Shown: positions 13,134 through 13,135 of the stretch, one piece after another | Layout of the letters: every line of letters starts with the position of its first letter | How positions within the stretch are numbered: position 1 is the first letter of the stretch | Assembly: GCA_964501075.1 (NCBI GenBank) | Contig: CAZCRE010000034.1 | Coordinates: forward strand, 1-13,135 | Direction of reading: 5' to 3' | Length of the DNA stretch: 13,135 bases | From: CAZCRE01 sp964501075 | Lineage (GTDB): Archaea; Thermoproteota; Bathyarchaeia; Bathyarchaeales; Bathycorpusculaceae | Position numbers and translations under genes: made by a program | The notes under the pieces: model-generated | Told to the model about the DNA's origin: nothing | Databases searched by the model: none | Seen by the model: the letters and a program-made list of their open reading frames with translations, nothing else

Positions 13134-13135
13134 CC

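Overview
The window reads as a contig from an uncultivated archaeon, probably of the TACK group (Thaumarchaeota or Bathyarchaeota-like; this is an inference). The evidence is archaeal TATA-type promoters at the right distance (TATATAAAG ahead of rmlA, CTTAAAA 29 bases ahead of a tRNA), Shine-Dalgarno sites used with TTG starts, and archaeal-style families: a PIG-V-like mannosyltransferase, a DUF354 protein, a 4Fe-4S uracil-DNA glycosylase relative, and a tRNA-linked tyrosine recombinase remnant. Two runs of exactly 100 N (4863-4962 and 7292-7391) are scaffold gaps, so this is a draft assembly.

Layout. (1) 1-2266, plus strand: the tail of a UDP-sugar 4,6-dehydratase, a short RmlD-like reductase, a radical SAM/SPASM protein, and the first third of a broken sugar epimerase, all packed like an operon. 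(2) 2415-5714, minus strand: an operon transcribed rmlA > rmlC > SDR epimerase/reductase > rmlD, with ATGA overlaps between rmlA/rmlC and SDR/rmlD. No rmlB is in the window. (3) 5834-8120: a divergent pair around a TTTAAA promoter. A short UDP-sugar dehydrogenase-like protein lies on the minus strand; a hexapeptide-repeat acyltransferase and a DUF354 glycosyltransferase/2-epimerase-fold protein lie on the plus strand. (4) 8262-9242: a small zinc-ribbon protein and a uracil-DNA glycosylase superfamily protein. (5) 9243-9810: no intact gene, but the 5' half of tRNA-Val(UAC) with its promoter, followed by a decayed integrase. (6) 9811-12008: a multi-pass PIG-V-like mannosyltransferase (minus) and a DPM1-like GT2 glycosyltransferase (plus). 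(7) 12031-13135, minus strand: the C-terminal part of an epimerase, a frameshifted remnant that may be a DNA methyltransferase, and the cysteine-rich end of a further gene.

Together the intact genes make nucleotide-activated sugars (dTDP-deoxyhexose, probably an N-acetylated uronic acid or amino sugar) and supply lipid-linked and membrane glycosyltransferases, as expected for S-layer/N-glycan or surface polysaccharide synthesis. The locus also carries several broken genes and a mobile-element scar. Three of the break or decay points coincide with short alternating CG tracts.
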